A stretch of DNA of 64,000 nucleotides from Microbacterium sp. AB (lineage in GTDB: Bacteria; Actinomycetota; Actinomycetes; Actinomycetales; Microbacteriaceae). The first letter of the stretch is position 1. Each line of letters starts with the position of its first letter. The stretch is from NCBI RefSeq assembly GCF_032878875.1, contig NZ_CP118157.1:3572744-3636743 (forward strand). The letters are read 5' to 3'. A program made the position numbers and the translations under genes. The notes under the pieces were generated by a model that worked only from the letters and a program-made list of their open reading frames with translations, was not told the DNA's origin and did not search any database. This document shows, in pieces, positions 26,426 to 35,489 of this stretch.

Positions 26426-26452
26426 TTAGCACTCTCCCCTTGAGAGTGCTAA
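26426..26452 (+). promoter_or_regulatory. CIRCE operator (HrcA) upstream of hsp20
   Basis: TTAGCACTC-N9-GAGTGCTAA is an exact match to the CIRCE consensus bound by HrcA. It lies 65 nt upstream of the hsp20 ATG, so HrcA repression is expected. Confidence 0.95.
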
Positions 26453-26458
26453 TCTGAA

Positions 26459-26479
26459 CTTGAGCCGATGAGGCTCAAG
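26459..26479 (+). promoter_or_regulatory. HAIR (HspR) operator upstream of hsp20
   Basis: CTTGAGC-N7-GCTCAAG is a perfectly symmetric HAIR-type repeat, 6 of 7 in each half to the consensus, beginning 7 nt after the CIRCE element. It suggests a second repressor, HspR, on the same promoter. Confidence 0.85.
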
Positions 26480-26516
26480 TATTCGAACAGCGCCGAACAC
26501 AAGGAGGACGATCATC

Positions 26517-26951
26517 ATGGCAATGTTCTTCGACCCGTTCCGTGAGTTCGACCGTGTGGCCGAACAGCTCCTCGACCGACAGGGACCGCGGCTCGTGCCG
26601 ATGGACCTGTACCGCGACGGGGACCATTACGTCCTGAGCGCCGACCTGCCCGGCATCGATCCGGGCAGCGTCGACATCGACGTCGACGGACAGCTGCTGA
26701 CCATCCGCGCCGAGCGCACGACCCGCAGCGCCGACGGCGTCAAGTGGATCACCCGCGAGCGCTCCTCGGGCTCGTTCCTGCGCCAGCTCAACCTCGGCCA
26801 GGGCATCGACACCGAGGGCATCTCGGCGAGCTACGAGAACGGCGTGCTGAGCGTCATCATCCCGATCAGCGAGAAGGCGAAGCCGCGCAAGGTCGAGGTG
26901 CAGCACACCGTCCAGGGAGCCGAGACCGTCGGACCCGCGCTCACGTCCTGA
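26517..26951 (+). CDS. Hsp20/alpha-crystallin family small heat-shock protein
   Basis: A 144-residue holdase chaperone that binds unfolding proteins. The N-terminal segment begins MFFDPFREFDRVAEQLL; the alpha-crystallin domain spans about 35-125 with YVLSADLPGIDPGSVDIDVD, and ends in GVLSVIIPISEKAKPRKVEV, which holds the IPI-type anchoring motif. The length is normal. RBS AAGGAGG lies about 10 nt before the ATG. The promoter carries both CIRCE and HAIR operators. Confidence 0.95.
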   Translation: MAMFFDPFREFDRVAEQLLDRQGPRLVPMDLYRDGDHYVLSADLPGIDPGSVDIDVDGQLLTIRAERTTRSADGVKWITRERSSGSFLRQLNLGQGIDTEGISASYENGVLSVIIPISEKAKPRKVEVQHTVQGAETVGPALTS

Positions 26952-26968
26952 CCGCGGACGGGCGACAG

Positions 26969-27000
26969 GGGGCGGGCGTCGGAGGACGCCCGCCCCCTTC
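26969..27000. terminator. Bidirectional terminator between hsp20 and galK
   Basis: A perfect 13-bp G/C stem (26969-26981 with 26986-26998) and GGAG loop is followed by TT, lying between the convergent stops of hsp20 and galK. Confidence 0.8.
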
Positions 27001-28196
<1,196 letters not shown>

Positions 28197-28200
<4 letters not shown>

Positions 28201-29345
28201 GCGCCCACCGCCTCGCGCAGACGCGCCGCCGCCTGCTCCGGCGGGATGTCGCCGATCCACGCCCCCATGGCGGACTCCGATCCGGCGAGGTACTTGAGCT
28301 TGTCCGCCGCCCGACGAGGCGACGTGAGCTGGAGGTGCAGACGGGCGGAGTCGCGCGCCACGTCGACCGGCGCCTGATGCCAGGCCGCGATGTAGGGGGT
28401 GGGAGTGTCGTACAGGCGGTCGACGCCCTGCAGGAGCCTCAGGTACACCGTGGCGAGCTCGTCGCGCTCCGGGTCGGTCAGCGCCGTGAAGTCGGGCGCG
28501 TGCCGACGCGGAGCGAGATGCACCTCGACGGGCCAGCGTGCGGCGAAGGGCACGTAGGCGATCCAGTGATCCGCCTCGAGGACGACGCGCGGCCCCTGCT
28601 CCTCGAACGCGACGATGCGCTCGAAGAGGTCCGCGCCCTCCCGCTCGATCGCCTGCAGCAGCAGCCTCGTCCGCGGGGTGACGTAGGGGTACGCGTAGAT
28701 CTGGCCGTGCGGATGGTGCAGGGTGACGCCGATCTGCTCGCCGCGGTTCTCGAAGGGGAACACCTGGCGGATGCCCGGCAGCGCCGCCAGCGCGGCCGTG
28801 CGGTCGGCCCACGCCTCGATGACCGTCCGGGCGCGGGTCACCGACTGCGTGCCGAACGAGCCCGTGCGCTCGGGGCTGAAGCAGACGACCTCGCAGCGCC
28901 CCACCGAGGTGCGGCTGCGGCCGAGGCCGGGGGTGTCGAGGTCGTCGGGGCCGAGGGGCGGGTCGGCGGCGGCGGGGGCGTCGCCCGTCGCCAGGTCGAG
29001 CGCGGGGCCGAACGACGGCGACCTGTTCTCGAAGACGGCGACGTCGTAGAGGCTCGGCACCTCCGAGGGGTTCGCCGGCGACTGGGGAGCGAGCGGGTCG
29101 AGCTCGGCGGGCGGGAGGAACGCCCGGTTCTGCCGGGCGGCCGCCATCGAGATCCAGTCGCCCGTCAGCACGTCGCGGCGCATGGTCGCGGTCTCCGGCC
29201 GGGGTGCGAGCGCGCGCTCGTCGATGCGGCGCTCCGCCGGCAGCGTCGTGCCCGGGTCGTCGTAGTAGATGAGCTCACGGCCGTCGGCCAGGCGTGCGGC
29301 CCGCTTCACGACCCCGGCGCCCAGCGTCGTCGCCGGTGCCTCCAT
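28197..29345 (-). CDS. galT: Galactose-1-phosphate uridylyltransferase
   Basis: A 382-residue enzyme that exchanges UMP between UDP-glucose and galactose-1-phosphate. The active-site HHPHGQIYAYP segment places the nucleophile histidine of HPH at 211-213. The downstream DHWIAYVPFAARWPVEVHLAPRR block, near residues 275-300, is the second half-site. The first gene of the galTK operon; galE and a galactose importer are not in this window. Confidence 0.95.
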
Positions 29346-29376
29346 CTCGTCCTCCGTTCGTGCGCCATATCGCGCG

Positions 29377-29390
29377 TGTTGACGTCAACA
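29377..29390. promoter_or_regulatory. LacI-type operator between galT and its regulator
   Basis: TGTTGACGTCAACA is a perfect 14-bp palindrome, typical of LacI/GalR-family operators. It is 32 nt upstream of galT and 43 nt upstream of the LacI-type gene, so one site could control both directions. Confidence 0.8.
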
Positions 29391-29432
29391 TGGATGCTAG
29401 TGCAAAGTGGACGCAGGAGGAAGGGAGGCGTC

Positions 29433-30416
29433 ATGGCGCAGGTCTCGGCGGCCGATGTCGCGCGGCTCGCCGGCGTGTCCGGCCAGACCGTCTCTCGCGT
29501 CGCGAACGGCTCGCCGCGCGTGGACCCCGTCACCCGCGCGCGCGTCGAGAGCGCGATGGCCGCCCTCGGGTACCGGCCGAACCGGACGGCCCGCGCCCTG
29601 CGGACGGGGCGGACGGGCACGATCGGCGTCGTCGTGCGCACGCTCGCCTCGGTGGGGAACACGCGCATGCTCGAGGCCGTCACCTCGGCCGCCTCCGCGC
29701 GGGAGCACGCCGTGCTCGTCGTGACGCTCTCCGAGGCCGACGACAGGACCGCCGCGGACGCCGCCTTCGGCGCGCTGAACGATCACGGCGTCGACGGCGC
29801 CGTCGTCCTCAACGAGGCGACGCCCACCATCCACGATGCGGCGGACCCCGGCTTCCCCGTCGTCGCGGTCGACGCCGCGACGAGCGAGCGCTTCACGGCG
29901 ATCTCGTCCGACCACGCCGGGGGAGCCGCGCTCGCGACGGCGCACCTCCTCTCGCTCGGGCACGCGGCCGTGCACCACGTCGCGGGTCCGCGCGGCGCGT
30001 TCGCTGCGGACGAGCGCGAGCGCGGCTGGCGGGCGGCGCTGGCGGATGCCGGGATCGCGGCTCCCGCTCCGCTGCGCGGCGACTGGACGGCGGCGACGGC
30101 ACGGCGCCTCGGAGAGGCCCTCGCCGCGGACCCCGCCGTGACGGCGGTGTTCGCGGCCAACGATCAGACCGCCCTCGGCGTCCTGCACGCCGCCCACGCG
30201 CTCGGACGGGACGACCTCGGCGTCGTGGGGTTCGACGACGTCGTCGACGCCGCGGACTACTGGCCGCCCCTCACGACGGTCGCCCAGCGCTTCGACGAGC
30301 TCGGCGCCGCCGCGGTCGACCTGCTCCTGGCACGCCTCGACGGCCGCGCCGTCGCCGCGCGCACGGTCGTCCCGACCCGGCTCGTCGTCCGCGAGAGCGC
30401 CCGTCCGGTGCGCTGA
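29433..30416 (+). CDS. LacI/GalR-family transcriptional regulator
   Basis: A 327-residue repressor. The N-terminal LacI helix-turn-helix with hinge (VSAADVARLAGVSGQTVSRV, then YRPNRTARALRTGRTGTIGV) covers about 1-62; the rest is a periplasmic-binding-protein-like sensor ending in GVVGFDDVVDAADYWPPLTTV, the usual LacI core. The ATG follows GGAGG. Divergent from galTK across a palindromic operator, it most likely represses galTK and itself and is relieved by a galactose-derived sugar. Confidence 0.9.
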   Translation: MAQVSAADVARLAGVSGQTVSRVANGSPRVDPVTRARVESAMAALGYRPNRTARALRTGRTGTIGVVVRTLASVGNTRMLEAVTSAASAREHAVLVVTLSEADDRTAADAAFGALNDHGVDGAVVLNEATPTIHDAADPGFPVVAVDAATSERFTAISSDHAGGAALATAHLLSLGHAAVHHVAGPRGAFAADERERGWRAALADAGIAAPAPLRGDWTAATARRLGEALAADPAVTAVFAANDQTALGVLHAAHALGRDDLGVVGFDDVVDAADYWPPLTTVAQRFDELGAAAVDLLLARLDGRAVAARTVVPTRLVVRESARPVR

Positions 30417-30580
30417 GCCCGCCGGGCGCACGCGCCGTCGACCTCGACACGGCGGCGGAGCCGACACGGCGGGCCCCGGGCCGAGACGCGGCACGCCTCG
30501 CAGGCCCCGCCCAGCAGCGTTCGTAGGATTGAACGGTTCCGTGCGCCGATCCCGCACCCGACCCGACGAGCAGGAAGTCC

Positions 30581-32824
30581 ATGACGCAACGCCGCACGGC
30601 CGTGCCCCCGAGGCGCCCCCGGCGCCTCGTCGCGCCCGCGGCGGTCGTCGCGTTCGTCGCCCTGCTGGGCGCAGCCCCTCCCGCCGCCGCCGAGACCGCG
30701 GACCCCACGCAGCCCGCGCGCCAGCTGTCGAACGCCGCGAAGGAGAGCGCGGACGACACGGAGGACGCCGTCGGCGTCCCCGCGGAGGCGGAGGAGGACG
30801 ACTCCACCCGCCCGTCGCTCGCGCTGCTCCCCGCGAACGAGGGCGTCGTGGGCGCGTCCGACGACCTGGTCGCCACGCTCACGATCGAGAACCCGGGCAC
30901 CGCGCAGCTCGCGGCCGGCTCGATCGAGCTCAGCATCGGGGCATCCGCCCTCTCCGACCGGTCGGCGCTCGACGGCTGGCTCGCGAGCGGCGAGGGCGAT
31001 CCCGCGCTCACGTCGCTGCAGACGGCGTCGACCGCCGCGATCGCGGGCGGCGGCTCGATCACGACGAGCGTCTCGGTGCCCGAGGACGCCGAGGGCCTTC
31101 AAGACCTGGGAGCGGGCGTGTACCCGTTGCAGGCGACGTACACCTCGGGAAGCGCGACGCTGCAGGCGTCGAGCGTCGTCGTGGTCGCCTCGGACGAGCG
31201 CGCCCCCGTCGCCGTCGTCGTCCCCGTCACGGCTCCCGTGACGAGCGGTGGCCTCCTCACGGCGGAGGAGCTCACCGCCCTCACGGGCGCGGACGGCGCG
31301 CTCGGCCGGCTGCTCGGCGCCGTCACGGGCACGGGCGCGGTGCTCGCGATCGATCCGGCCGTCCCCGCCGCGATCCGCGCGCTCGGATCATCCGCCCCCG
31401 GCCCGGCGCTCGAATGGCTCTCGCGTCTCGAGCGCCTGCCGAACGAGCGCTTCGCCCTCCAGTTCGGCGACGCCGACGTGGCCGCGCAGGTGCAGGCGGG
31501 CGTCACGGACCTTCTCGCGCCGACGAGCCTGCGGGCGTACGAGAGCGGCGAGGACTTCGAGCAGGCCGTCGAGACGCCGACCCCGACCGCGACGCCCCAG
31601 CCGGACGAGGCCTCCGCGTACCCCTCTCTCGACGAGCTGCTCGCGATCGGCGAGGAGACGGCGACCGCCTACTGGCCCGTCGAGGGCGCCGCCGGCGCCG
31701 ACGTCGTGGACGCGCTGAACGCGGACGGGGCCGTCACCCTCATCCCGTCGACGACGACCGCGGAGGGAGCGGACGGCACGAGCGTCGCCGCCCGCGCCGA
31801 GGGGGCTCTCGTCTACGACGACGCGGTGTCCGACGCGCTGAGCGCCGCGGCGCTCGACGACGACGACCGCGAGTCGGAGCTGGTCGCGACCTCCGCGGCG
31901 CTGTGGTTCGCCTCCCGCGAGGTCGGCGACGGGCCGCTGCTCGTCGCGCTCGACCGGACGACGTACCCCGCCGACGACACGGCCACGGACGCGCCCGGAC
32001 GCACGGAGGAGAGCCTGCGCGACGCCCTGGAGGTCGTCACGCGCAACGCGTCGGTCGACACGCGGTCTCTCACGGACCTGCTCGCCGCGACGCCGCAGGA
32101 CGTCACGGTGTCGGATGCCGCACCCGTCGAGGAGCGGACGGCCGCCGTGTCGTCGCTGACCGCCGCCGATGCGCCGCTCGCCCAGACCGCCACCGCGCTC
32201 GACGAGCCCGAGCTGCTCACCGGGCAGGCCCGCGCCGAGACGCTGCAGCTGCTCGCCGTCGGATGGTCGGAGGACCTCGACCGCTGGCGCTCCGCGCTCG
32301 CGGCGCACGCCGAGACGACGGCGGCGCGCATCGACGGCGTCGGCGTCAGCGTCTCGGACCAGGTGCAGCTGCTCAGCGCCGAGGCGCCGCTGCCCGTGTG
32401 GGTGCGCAACGACCTCGCGTGGCCCATCACCGTCGTGCTGCAGGTCGAGCCGAACGACGCGCGCATCGACGTGCAGGAGCGCATCGAGATCGAGGTGCCC
32501 GCCGGAAGCAACCCGCGCTCCGAGATCCCCGTCGAGTCGCGCATCGGCAGCGGCGAGGTCCAGCTCTCCGTGACGCTGCTCACGACGTCCGGCCAGCAGC
32601 TCGGTCCGGTCCAGACGATGGACGTGACGGTCCGCGCGGACTGGGAGCGCATCGGGCTCGGAGCCCTCATCGGGCTCATCGTGCTCCTCGTGGTCGGGGG
32701 CGTCGTCCGCACCGTGCTGCGCCGCCGACGCGCGCACGCGGACGAGGACGCCGATGGCGAGGAGTCGGATGCCGCGGACGAGGGCGGTCAGGACCACGGG
32801 AAGAAGGTCGCCTCGGATGAGTAG
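30581..32824 (+). CDS. DUF6049-type secreted, membrane-anchored protein
   Basis: A 747-residue protein with a signal peptide (basic 1-15, hydrophobic LVAPAAVVAFVALLGAAPP to about 35), a large extracellular part and one C-terminal transmembrane helix (LGALIGLIVLLVVGGVVRTV) followed by a charged cytoplasmic tail. It resembles the actinobacterial protein family found directly before murJ. It overlaps murJ by 8 nt, suggesting co-translation and a joint role in peptidoglycan export or assembly. RBS AGGAAG precedes the ATG. No catalytic motif is recognised. Confidence 0.8.
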   Translation: MTQRRTAVPPRRPRRLVAPAAVVAFVALLGAAPPAAAETADPTQPARQLSNAAKESADDTEDAVGVPAEAEEDDSTRPSLALLPANEGVVGASDDLVATLTIENPGTAQLAAGSIELSIGASALSDRSALDGWLASGEGDPALTSLQTASTAAIAGGGSITTSVSVPEDAEGLQDLGAGVYPLQATYTSGSATLQASSVVVVASDERAPVAVVVPVTAPVTSGGLLTAEELTALTGADGALGRLLGAVTGTGAVLAIDPAVPAAIRALGSSAPGPALEWLSRLERLPNERFALQFGDADVAAQVQAGVTDLLAPTSLRAYESGEDFEQAVETPTPTATPQPDEASAYPSLDELLAIGEETATAYWPVEGAAGADVVDALNADGAVTLIPSTTTAEGADGTSVAARAEGALVYDDAVSDALSAAALDDDDRESELVATSAALWFASREVGDGPLLVALDRTTYPADDTATDAPGRTEESLRDALEVVTRNASVDTRSLTDLLAATPQDVTVSDAAPVEERTAAVSSLTAADAPLAQTATALDEPELLTGQARAETLQLLAVGWSEDLDRWRSALAAHAETTAARIDGVGVSVSDQVQLLSAEAPLPVWVRNDLAWPITVVLQVEPNDARIDVQERIEIEVPAGSNPRSEIPVESRIGSGEVQLSVTLLTTSGQQLGPVQTMDVTVRADWERIGLGALIGLIVLLVVGGVVRTVLRRRRAHADEDADGEESDAADEGGQDHGKKVASDE

Positions 32825-34445
32825 TCTCGGCCGCTCCAGCGCGCTCATCGCGGCCGGCACGCTCGCCTCGCGCGTGACGGGGCTCGTCCGGTCGATCGTG
32901 CTGGCCAGCGCGATCGGCGCCATCGGGCAGGCGAGCGACGCGTTCACGGCGGCCAACCAGCTGCCCAACAACGTCTACATGGTGATCTCGACGGGCATCC
33001 TGACGGCCGTCATCGTCCCGCAGATCGTCGCCTGGAGCGCCCGCGACGACGGCGGCGGCTCGCACATCTCCAAGCTCATGACCCTCGGCGCCGTCGTGCT
33101 CGTCGGCGCGACGGTCGTCGCGATGCTCCTCGTCTGGCCGCTCGTCTGGCTGTACTCCAGCAGGTTCAGCCCCGACCAGCTGGCCCTCGCCGTCGCGTTC
33201 GCGTACTGGTGCCTGCCGCAGGTGTTCTTCTACGGCATGTTCGCGCTGCTGGGCGAGACGCTGAACGCACGCCGGGTGTTCGGGCCGTACGCCTGGGCGC
33301 CGATCGTCAACAACGTCGTGTCGATCTCCGGCTTCCTCGTCTTCATCGCGGTCTTCGGCGGCGACCGCACGGCGCTGTCGGAGTGGCAGACCGCGGACGG
33401 CGCCTGGAACCTGCCCATGATCGCGGCGCTCGGCGGCATCGCGACCCTCGGCATCGTCGCGCAGACGGCGGTCCTGGCCTTCTTCTGGCGGCGCACCGGC
33501 CTGAGCCTGCGCCCCGACTTCCAGTGGCGGGGGATCGGCCTGCGCGCGGTCGGGACGCTGGCCGGGTGGACGTTCCTCATGATGCTCGTCGGGCAGCTCG
33601 TGTCGATGTACCAGCAGACGACGATCTCGGGCGCATCGGGCGACGACGCCGCCACGACGGTGTGGTTCAACGCGTGGCTCGTGTTCATGCTGCCGTACTC
33701 CGTCATCGTCATGTCGATCGGGACGCCGTACTTCACGCAGATCAGCGAGCACGCCGCCGCCGGTCGCGACGACGACGTCCGCCGGGACATCGGCCGCGCC
33801 ATCCGCATCCTCGGGCTGCTCTGCGTCCTGGCGGCGACCGCGGTCATGGTCGCCGCCGTCCCGGCCTCGCGCCTGTTCACGAACCAGACGGATCACGCGG
33901 TCGCCGCCGCGCCCGTGCTCGTCGGCTTCCTCATCGGCCTCGTCCCGCTCGCGGTGCAGTTCGTCATCCAGCGGACGTTCTACGCGTACGGGGACACCCG
34001 GACGCCGTTCTGGTTCACGGTGTTCCAGGGCGCCCTCTCCGTCGGCTTCGCGACGATCGCGTTCGCGCTCTTCCGCTCCGAGGAGCTCCTCGGCCTGCTC
34101 ACCCCCGCGATCGCGGCCGGCCAGTCGCTCTCGAGCCTCGCCCAGGTGATCCTCGCGTCCTGGCTGCTGCGCCGGCGTCTCGGGCCCCTGGGGATGGGGT
34201 CGTCGATCTGGGCGCTCGTCCGCTTCACGCTCGCCGCGCTCCCCGCCGCCGCCGCCGGATACGGCGTCTACGTGCTGGCCGGGGCGTCGGAGGGATGGAT
34301 GGCCGCGGACAAGCTCTGGGCCGTCCTCGCGTGCCTCCTCATCGGGGCGGTCGTCGCGGCCGTCTACGTCGTCGTCCTCGCCCTCTTCCGCGCCCCCGAG
34401 CTGAAGGCCCTCACCGCGCTCGCGCGCGGCAGGCTCGGCCGCTGA
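32817..34445 (+). CDS. murJ: Lipid II flippase MurJ
   Basis: A 542-residue MOP-family membrane protein with about 14-15 hydrophobic helices. The N-terminal IAAGTLASRVTGLVRSIVLAS is typical of MurJ, and VIQRTFYAYGDTRTPFW holds the characteristic arginine- and aspartate-bearing loop. It should flip the peptidoglycan precursor lipid II across the membrane. Actinobacterial versions often carry a C-terminal pseudokinase domain (as in M. tuberculosis MviN); this one ends after the membrane part, as in other Microbacteriaceae. Confidence 0.92.
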   Translation: MSSLGRSSALIAAGTLASRVTGLVRSIVLASAIGAIGQASDAFTAANQLPNNVYMVISTGILTAVIVPQIVAWSARDDGGGSHISKLMTLGAVVLVGATVVAMLLVWPLVWLYSSRFSPDQLALAVAFAYWCLPQVFFYGMFALLGETLNARRVFGPYAWAPIVNNVVSISGFLVFIAVFGGDRTALSEWQTADGAWNLPMIAALGGIATLGIVAQTAVLAFFWRRTGLSLRPDFQWRGIGLRAVGTLAGWTFLMMLVGQLVSMYQQTTISGASGDDAATTVWFNAWLVFMLPYSVIVMSIGTPYFTQISEHAAAGRDDDVRRDIGRAIRILGLLCVLAATAVMVAAVPASRLFTNQTDHAVAAAPVLVGFLIGLVPLAVQFVIQRTFYAYGDTRTPFWFTVFQGALSVGFATIAFALFRSEELLGLLTPAIAAGQSLSSLAQVILASWLLRRRLGPLGMGSSIWALVRFTLAALPAAAAGYGVYVLAGASEGWMAADKLWAVLACLLIGAVVAAVYVVVLALFRAPELKALTALARGRLGR

Positions 34446-34494
34446 CGGCCGCGCGCGCCGCGCGTCCCGGTCGGGTCCGCCGGGCGCGGGCGAC

Positions 34495-35412
34495 TCACGC
34501 CGCCCTCACGACCACGCCCTCCTCCGCGAGCCGGTCGGCCGTGGCGACGATCGCGTCGCTCAGGGCCGCCGCGGCGCGCGTGGGCGTGACGTCCGAGCGG
34601 TGCGCGAGGCTCACGGTGCGGGTGAGCCTCGGCTCCGCGAGACGCGTGACGCGCAGCTCCGGCCGCCCGAGCGCGACCATGGCCGGGACCACGGCGACCC
34701 CGATGCCCCGCTCGACGAAGCGCAGCACGGCGTCCATCTCCGGCCCTTCGAGCACGACGGAGGGCGACAGGCCCGCCGCCTGGAACGCGGCCTCGGTCGT
34801 GGCGCGCAGGTCGTAGCTGCGGTGGAAGACGATCTGGGGCAGCTCCGCGAGCTCGGCGAGCACGAGGGAGGCCCCCGCGGCGAGGGGCGGGCGGCTCGCG
34901 GACGACACGACGACGAGGTCCTCGGTGAGGAGGGCCGTGCGGCGGAGGCTCCCGGACACCGCCGTCGACGTCGTGACGAGGGCGAGATCCAGAGCCCCCT
35001 CGGCGAGCTCCGCGTCGAGCCCGCGCGAACCGCGCTCGACGATCTCGATCCCGATCCCCGGATGCGCGCCGTGGAAGGCGCTGATGACCTCCGTGACGAG
35101 GCTCGTGCACAGGCTCGGCGTGGCCCCCAGCCGCACGCGGCCCCTGCGCAGCCCCGCGAGCTCCGCCATCTCGCGGCGGACGGCGTCGGCGTCGGCGAGC
35201 ATGCGCTTGGCGAGGGGCAGCAGCGTCTCGCCCGCCGCCGTCAGCGAGATGTGGCCGCGGGCACGGTGGAAGAGCTCCGAGCCGAGGTCCTGCTCGAGGG
35301 TCGAGATCTGCCGGCTGAGCGAGGGCTGGGCGAGACGCAGCGACTCCGCCGCGCGCGTGAAGTGCCCGTGCCGGGAGACCTCGACGAACGCTCTCAGCTG
35401 TTCGAGGTTCAT
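34495..35412 (-). CDS. LysR-family transcriptional regulator
   Basis: A 305-residue regulator with an N-terminal winged helix-turn-helix (MNLEQLRAFVEVSRHGHFTR, AAESLRLAQPSLSRQISTLE, residues 1-60) and a substrate-binding co-inducer domain from about 90. It is divergent from the flavoprotein gene at 35490 across 77 nt, the classical LysR-target arrangement. It is convergent with murJ, 49 nt away. The effector is unknown, probably a dicarboxylate or the flavoenzyme's substrate. Confidence 0.92.
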   Translation of the reverse strand: MNLEQLRAFVEVSRHGHFTRAAESLRLAQPSLSRQISTLEQDLGSELFHRARGHISLTAAGETLLPLAKRMLADADAVRREMAELAGLRRGRVRLGATPSLCTSLVTEVISAFHGAHPGIGIEIVERGSRGLDAELAEGALDLALVTTSTAVSGSLRRTALLTEDLVVVSSASRPPLAAGASLVLAELAELPQIVFHRSYDLRATTEAAFQAAGLSPSVVLEGPEMDAVLRFVERGIGVAVVPAMVALGRPELRVTRLAEPRLTRTVSLAHRSDVTPTRAAAALSDAIVATADRLAEEGVVVRAA

Positions 35413-35489
35413 GTCGATAGCGTAAGCGAATCGAGATGACGAGAATAATGCATTGGAGTAATCTCCACGCCGTTCCTACGGTGGAACGC

